64,000 nt of DNA. Source: Chryseobacterium pennipullorum (GTDB lineage: Bacteria; Bacteroidota; Bacteroidia; Flavobacteriales; Weeksellaceae). Location: assembly GCF_003384725.1 (NCBI RefSeq), contig NZ_QNVV01000015.1, forward strand, positions 54,868 to 118,867, given 5' to 3'. Under the pieces are notes generated by a model, which ran no database searches, had not been told where the DNA came from, and was given only the letters and a program-made list of their open reading frames with translations. The position numbers and the translations under genes were made by a program. Shown here piece by piece: positions 59,981 to 64,000 of the stretch; position 1 is the first letter of the stretch; the number at the start of each line of letters is the position of its first letter.

Positions 59981-62900
59981 ATGAAGAAGCTCCAAGATAT
60001 TCTTATCTCAACCAGGACAATGGCTGTATTGTTGCTGGTGTACGCATTTGCAATGGCTTATGCAACGTTCTTAGAAAACGACTATGGAACTCCAACAGCA
60101 AAAGCATTAATTTATGAGGCAAAGTGGTTTGAATTAATCATGTTCCTGCTCATTCTCAACTTTATAGGAAATATCGGAAGATATCGACTTTGGAAAAGAG
60201 AAAAGTGGCCGGTGTTGGTTTTTCACCTTGCCTTTATTTTTATTTTTATTGGTGGTGCCATTACAAGATACATTAGTTTTGAAGGGACCATGCACATCAG
60301 GGAGGGAGAAACCTCCAATGAGATCGTAACGGACAAAAACTTCTTTAAAATCCAAATCGAAGAAAAAGGAGATGTTCTCAATTATCAGGATGTTCCTTAT
60401 CTGATGTCCCCGTTACATAAAGATTTTAAAGCGACGTATGACTTCCACGGAAAAGAAGTAAAAGTTTTTGCAAAGGATTACATCCAGAGAAAAAAAGACA
60501 GCCTTGTTGCCGGTCCTAACGGAAAAGAATACCTTCATTTGGTTTCTACCGGAACCACCGGAAGACAGAATATTTACATCAGCTCAGGTGAAACGAAATC
60601 GATCAACGGAACTCTGGTGACCTTTAACAGAGCTATTGAAGGGGCTGTGGAATTCAAGAATGAAGGGGGGAAACTTTTCATCAAAACTCCGGTTGATGCT
60701 ACCTATATGACCATGGCCACACAGGCTACGGGGAATACGGTAAAGGATGAATTTCAACCTTTGGCAATGAGAAGTTTATACAGTATCAATGAGCTGAAGC
60801 TGGTAGTACCTGAAGGCCTTAAAAAAGGAAAACTGATGGCTTTTGAAGGTGACAGAAAAAAGGATGTCAATGTACCTGATATGCTTCAGATTGAATTGCA
60901 GGGACCAAAAACCACGCAGATTGTAGATCTTTCCGTAGAAAGAGGAAATCCGAATGCTTACAAGCAGGTAACCATGGATGGTTTAAACATCATGGTGGGC
61001 TTCGGACCTAAAGTATACAATACACCGTTTGCTTTGAAGCTGGAAGATTTCGTAATGGAAACCTATCCGGGAAGTTCATCTCCAAGTGCTTACGAGAGCC
61101 ATGTGAAAATCATTGACGAAGGAAAAGAGACTCCTTATAAAATCTATATGAATCACGTTCTAAACCATAAAGGATACCGTTTCTTCCAATCAAGCTTTGA
61201 TCCGGACAGAATGGGAACCGTACTTTCTGTAAACCATGATTATTGGGGAACTTTGATCTCTTATATCGGATACGGACTATTGTTTCTGGGAATGTTTGTG
61301 ATCTTCTTCTGGAAAGGAACACACTTCTGGAAGCTGAATAAAATGCTTGCTGATGCCAATAAAAAGAAGACTAAATTGGCAGCAGTCGTATTGTTGTTCT
61401 TAAGTTTAGGATTAAATGCACAGAAGATTGAAACCCATGGCACCACAGATGGAAGCCGGGAGCATATTCATGTGGAAGGTGACGGACATAGCCACGCACC
61501 GGCTCCTGACGTTCAACCGCTTGATGGGGCTGCTCCCAAGCAGAACTCATTAGCAACCCCACTGGGAAAAATGAGATCGATTTCTCCTGATGAGATTATT
61601 GCAAGAAACAGGATCAGCGAGGAGCATGCCGATAAATTCGGATATTTGCTGGTTCAAAGCTTTGAGGGAAGAATTGTTCCTATCAATACAGAAGCTTTGG
61701 ACGTTTTAAGAAAATTATACAAAAAAGATAAGTTCAAAGGAACAGATGGGAAGTATCTTACTGCCAACCAATGGTTCCTTTCTATCAATACAGATACTCC
61801 GAGCTGGACGATGGTTCCAATGATCAAAGTAGGACCTAAAGGGGGTGACGAACTGAAAAATAAGACCAAAGCCAATGATGAAGGGTACACTTCCCTGATG
61901 AATCTTTTCCCTGCAGATGCCAATGGTAACTTAACGTATATTCTCGAACATGATTATAACACTGCTTTCCGTAAAAAACCGGCAGAGCAGACGAATTATG
62001 ACAAAGAAATAATTGCTGTAAACGAAAGAGTTCAGATTTTCAACGAATTTTTCAGCGGTCAGTTTATGAGAATTGTTCCTGTAAAAAATGATGCCAATCA
62101 CACATGGCATTCATGGCTGGACCAGAAATTTGAACCGGATATGGAATCCCAGCAGGTAATGGGTCCGTACTTTGCAGAAGCTTTAACGGCTCAGAAAACC
62201 GGAAACTGGAGCAAAGCAGATGCCGAATTGGCAAAGCTTTCAGAATACCAGCAGAAATGGGGGAAAGCAGTTGTTCCTGCAAAATCCAAAGTAGATCTTG
62301 AAGTCTTCATGAATAAAGCTGATATCAATTTTAAATTGTTGATTTTCTATACACTTGTTGGCGGACTTCTTCTTATCCTGGGATTCGTTGAATTATTCAA
62401 GCCTAGTAAAATATTGAATAAAGCGATCAAGGCGATTATTGCTGTTGGTTTAATAGGATATCTATGCCATTTCCTGGGATTGGTAGCAAGATGGTATATC
62501 TCAGGACATGCTCCGTGGAGTAACGGGTATGAAGCTATTATTTTTATCTCGTGGGTAGGGATTACGGCAGGTTTAATATTGTACAGAAACTCCAATGCAT
62601 TGATTCCGGCAGCCGGATTTATGGTGGCGGTTATCATGATGGGGTTTGCGCACGGAGGTTCTGCTCTTGATCCGCAGATCACACCGCTTGTTCCGGTACT
62701 GAAGTCTTATTGGCTGATTGTTCACGTTGCTATTATTACCTCCAGTTACGGGTTCTTTGCCCTCTCAATGATTATTGCCGTGATCTCACTTGTTTTTTAT
62801 ATTATTTCCAATAAGGATACCTATAAAATTCACCATGACACCACATTGAAGGAGCTGGTGATCGTCTCTGAAATGTCACTGACAATTGGTCTTTTTGCAC

Positions 62901-63256
62901 TGACGGTAGGAAACTTCCTGGGTGGAATCTGGGCCAATGAATCGTGGGGTAGATACTGGAGCTGGGATCCAAAAGAAACCTGGGCTTTCATTTCTATCAT
63001 GGTGTATGCTTTCGTTCTCCACATGAGATTGGTGCCAGGCTTAAGAAGCAGATGGGCGTTCCATGTGGCAACAATGTTTGCTTTCTGTTCCATGGTAATG
63101 ACGTATTTTGGGGTGAATTACTACCTTAGCGGCCTTCACTCATATGCGGCTGGAGATCCTGTTCCGGTACCGGCATGGGTGTACATAGGAATCGCTACAA
63201 TGATTACTTTATCAGCTGTTTCTTATGTCAAGTTTAAAAAGCTTACGAAGAAATAG
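59981..63256 (+). CDS. CcsB-CcsA fusion, cytochrome c heme-attachment protein (system II)
   Basis: A 1091-residue membrane protein. The N-terminal ResB/CcsB part has helices at about 10-30, 48-65 and 75-95 (LVFHLAFIFIFIGGAITRY) and a long periplasmic domain to about 425, closed by a membrane helix. A histidine-rich segment (HIHVEGDGHSHAP) stands near 490-505, before further soluble sequence. The C-terminal CcsA part has several helices and the tryptophan-rich heme motif WGRYWSWDPKETWAF starting at W989. Fusion of both genes is known in Bacteroidota and epsilon-proteobacteria. The protein moves heme out and joins it to apocytochrome c. A terminator follows. Confidence 0.95.
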   Translation: MKKLQDILISTRTMAVLLLVYAFAMAYATFLENDYGTPTAKALIYEAKWFELIMFLLILNFIGNIGRYRLWKREKWPVLVFHLAFIFIFIGGAITRYISFEGTMHIREGETSNEIVTDKNFFKIQIEEKGDVLNYQDVPYLMSPLHKDFKATYDFHGKEVKVFAKDYIQRKKDSLVAGPNGKEYLHLVSTGTTGRQNIYISSGETKSINGTLVTFNRAIEGAVEFKNEGGKLFIKTPVDATYMTMATQATGNTVKDEFQPLAMRSLYSINELKLVVPEGLKKGKLMAFEGDRKKDVNVPDMLQIELQGPKTTQIVDLSVERGNPNAYKQVTMDGLNIMVGFGPKVYNTPFALKLEDFVMETYPGSSSPSAYESHVKIIDEGKETPYKIYMNHVLNHKGYRFFQSSFDPDRMGTVLSVNHDYWGTLISYIGYGLLFLGMFVIFFWKGTHFWKLNKMLADANKKKTKLAAVVLLFLSLGLNAQKIETHGTTDGSREHIHVEGDGHSHAPAPDVQPLDGAAPKQNSLATPLGKMRSISPDEIIARNRISEEHADKFGYLLVQSFEGRIVPINTEALDVLRKLYKKDKFKGTDGKYLTANQWFLSINTDTPSWTMVPMIKVGPKGGDELKNKTKANDEGYTSLMNLFPADANGNLTYILEHDYNTAFRKKPAEQTNYDKEIIAVNERVQIFNEFFSGQFMRIVPVKNDANHTWHSWLDQKFEPDMESQQVMGPYFAEALTAQKTGNWSKADAELAKLSEYQQKWGKAVVPAKSKVDLEVFMNKADINFKLLIFYTLVGGLLLILGFVELFKPSKILNKAIKAIIAVGLIGYLCHFLGLVARWYISGHAPWSNGYEAIIFISWVGITAGLILYRNSNALIPAAGFMVAVIMMGFAHGGSALDPQITPLVPVLKSYWLIVHVAIITSSYGFFALSMIIAVISLVFYIISNKDTYKIHHDTTLKELVIVSEMSLTIGLFALTVGNFLGGIWANESWGRYWSWDPKETWAFISIMVYAFVLHMRLVPGLRSRWAFHVATMFAFCSMVMTYFGVNYYLSGLHSYAAGDPVPVPAWVYIGIATMITLSAVSYVKFKKLTKK

Positions 63257-63275
63257 ACTTTTGACTCTATAACTG

Positions 63276-63308
63276 AAATCCCGGAATTATTTTCCGGGAT
63301 TTTTTTAT
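63276..63308 (+). terminator. Terminator of ccsBA
   Basis: AAATCCCGGAA pairs with TTCCGGGATTT (63292-63302), followed by TTTTT. Partial copies of its right arm recur at about 63768-63785 and 63980-63998 in the repeat array. Confidence 0.85.
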
Positions 63309-64000
63309 GTTGTTCCTAGCTTTGCTGTGGATATCTTATAAACGCTAAGTTCGCAATGGTTTATAGGGTGGTGAAATATTGTTCGCAAAGGCGTTTCACT
63401 CAGCAAGGATAAGATTAGCTCTTAACTAAACGAAGTAGTAAAATATCGTGTAATAAATAGAAGTAATTGAGCTTTATCCTAACCCTAAGTTCGCAATGGT
63501 TTATAGGGTGGTGAAATATTGTTCGCAAAGGCGTTTCACTCAGCAAGGATAAGATTAGCTCTTAACTAAACGAAGTAGTAAAACATCGTGTAATAAATAG
63601 AAGTAATCGAGCTTTATCCTAACGCTAAGTTCGCAATGGTTTATAGGGTGGTTCGTAAAGGCGTTTCAGTCAGCAAGGGTAAGATGATCTCTTAGCTGAA
63701 CGAAGTGGCTTTGCGAACAAAAATAAAGCAGACAATAACATATTTACCTTGCGAACCCTGCGTTTATTTTACGGGATTTTTTGTTCATGTTGTTCCTAAC
63801 TGCTTTGCCGTGGATATCTTATAAACGCTAAGTTCGCAATGGTTTATAGGGTAGTGAAACGTTGTTCGTAAAGGCGTTTCACTCAGCAAGGGTAAGATGA
63901 TCTCTTAGCTGAACGAAGTGGCTTTGCGAACAAAAATAAAGCAGACAATAACATATTTACCTTGCGAACCCTGCGTTTATTTTCCGGGATTTTTTGTTCA
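63309..64000. repeat. Tandem and nested MITE-like repeat array, running off the window
   Basis: Copies begin with AACGCTAAGTTCGCAATGG or the same with one change: 63341, 63481 and 63621 (exact 140-bp period for the first two) and 63824. Copy 3 has a short internal deletion near 63651 and a different 3' part. A stretch before the array (TGTTGTTCCTA...TGGATATCTTAT, about 63309-63340) recurs at 63789-63823, and copies of the terminator arm are included. No convincing gene is present. Confidence 0.9.
63821..63980. mobile_element. Candidate 160-bp MITE-like element with 19-bp inverted ends
   Basis: The left end ATAAACGCTAAGTTCGCAA (63821-63839) and the right end TTGCGAACCCTGCGTTTAT (63962-63980) are inverted repeats with three mismatches. 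Inner parts also pair (GTTCGTAAAGGCGTTTCACT against GAACGAAGTGGCTTTGCGAAC). It has no coding capacity. No target-site duplication was established. Confidence 0.5.

Noticed and set aside
63309..64000. CRISPR array
   Set aside because: Units of 140-200 bp with no unique spacers and no cas genes; the pattern fits tandem MITE-like repeats.

Overview
The window comes from a flavobacterium of the Chryseobacterium type (Bacteroidota, Weeksellaceae). The evidence is the TAnnTTTG-type -7 promoter elements, the weak Shine-Dalgarno signals, Bacteroidota-specific genes (the type IX secretion gene porQ, the lipoprotein TamL, DUF2490, fused CcsB-CcsA), signal peptides ending in AQ, and AT-rich spacers. The species call is an inference.

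Region 1 (1-18190, all + strand) is a toxin-complex (Tc) locus. It opens inside a TcB-TcC fusion that ends in a zinc-deaminase-like toxin domain. A full-length TcA subunit follows, then a cysteine-rich protein that joins a Hint self-processing domain to an M48-peptidase-like domain without its catalytic residues, then a small zinc-ribbon protein and a strong terminator. A roughly 60-70 residue module occurs once in the fusion, four times in TcA and once in the Hint protein, so the three large proteins look built to work together. The locus ends beside the 3' end of a tRNA-Arg(CCT), with a 72-codon open remnant between, which fits a genomic island. Its codon and CpG use look different from the rest of the window.

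Region 2 (18.2-26.8 kb) holds a terminator-rich spacer with three DnaA-box-like 9-mers, a lipoprotein hydrolase, uvrA with a possibly structured leader, a TonB receptor, a DUF2490 protein, an HD hydrolase resembling small alarmone hydrolases, and YegP.

Region 3 (27.0-34.1 kb, - strand) is a fatty-acid beta-oxidation operon: MarR regulator, fused hydroxyacyl-CoA dehydrogenase/enoyl-CoA hydratase, thiolase and acyl-CoA dehydrogenase. Two selfish-looking genes interrupt it: a REP-associated tyrosine transposase framed by four 24-nt REP hairpins, and a four-helix-bundle (S23) gene. Two 20-bp palindromes mark the regulator's promoter region.

Region 4 (34.1-45 kb) carries a metal-chelate ABC ATPase and permease, a TlpA-like lipoprotein, a PaaE-like reductase with a SanA-like protein, tamL diverging from a SPOUT rRNA methyltransferase gene with overlapping 5' ends, a three-gene envelope cluster (YtxH, holin-X-like, hypothetical), cmk and porQ.

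Region 5 (45-64 kb) has pyrH, frr behind a possible structured RNA, a stand-alone KAS III, a lipoprotein, the ftsK-lolA-lptF/G cluster, a large secreted protein with two LamG-like units and its small partner, an exported isochorismatase-family hydrolase with a Crp-type regulator, and the ccsBA cytochrome c assembly fusion. The right edge is an array of MITE-like 140-200 bp repeats running off the window.
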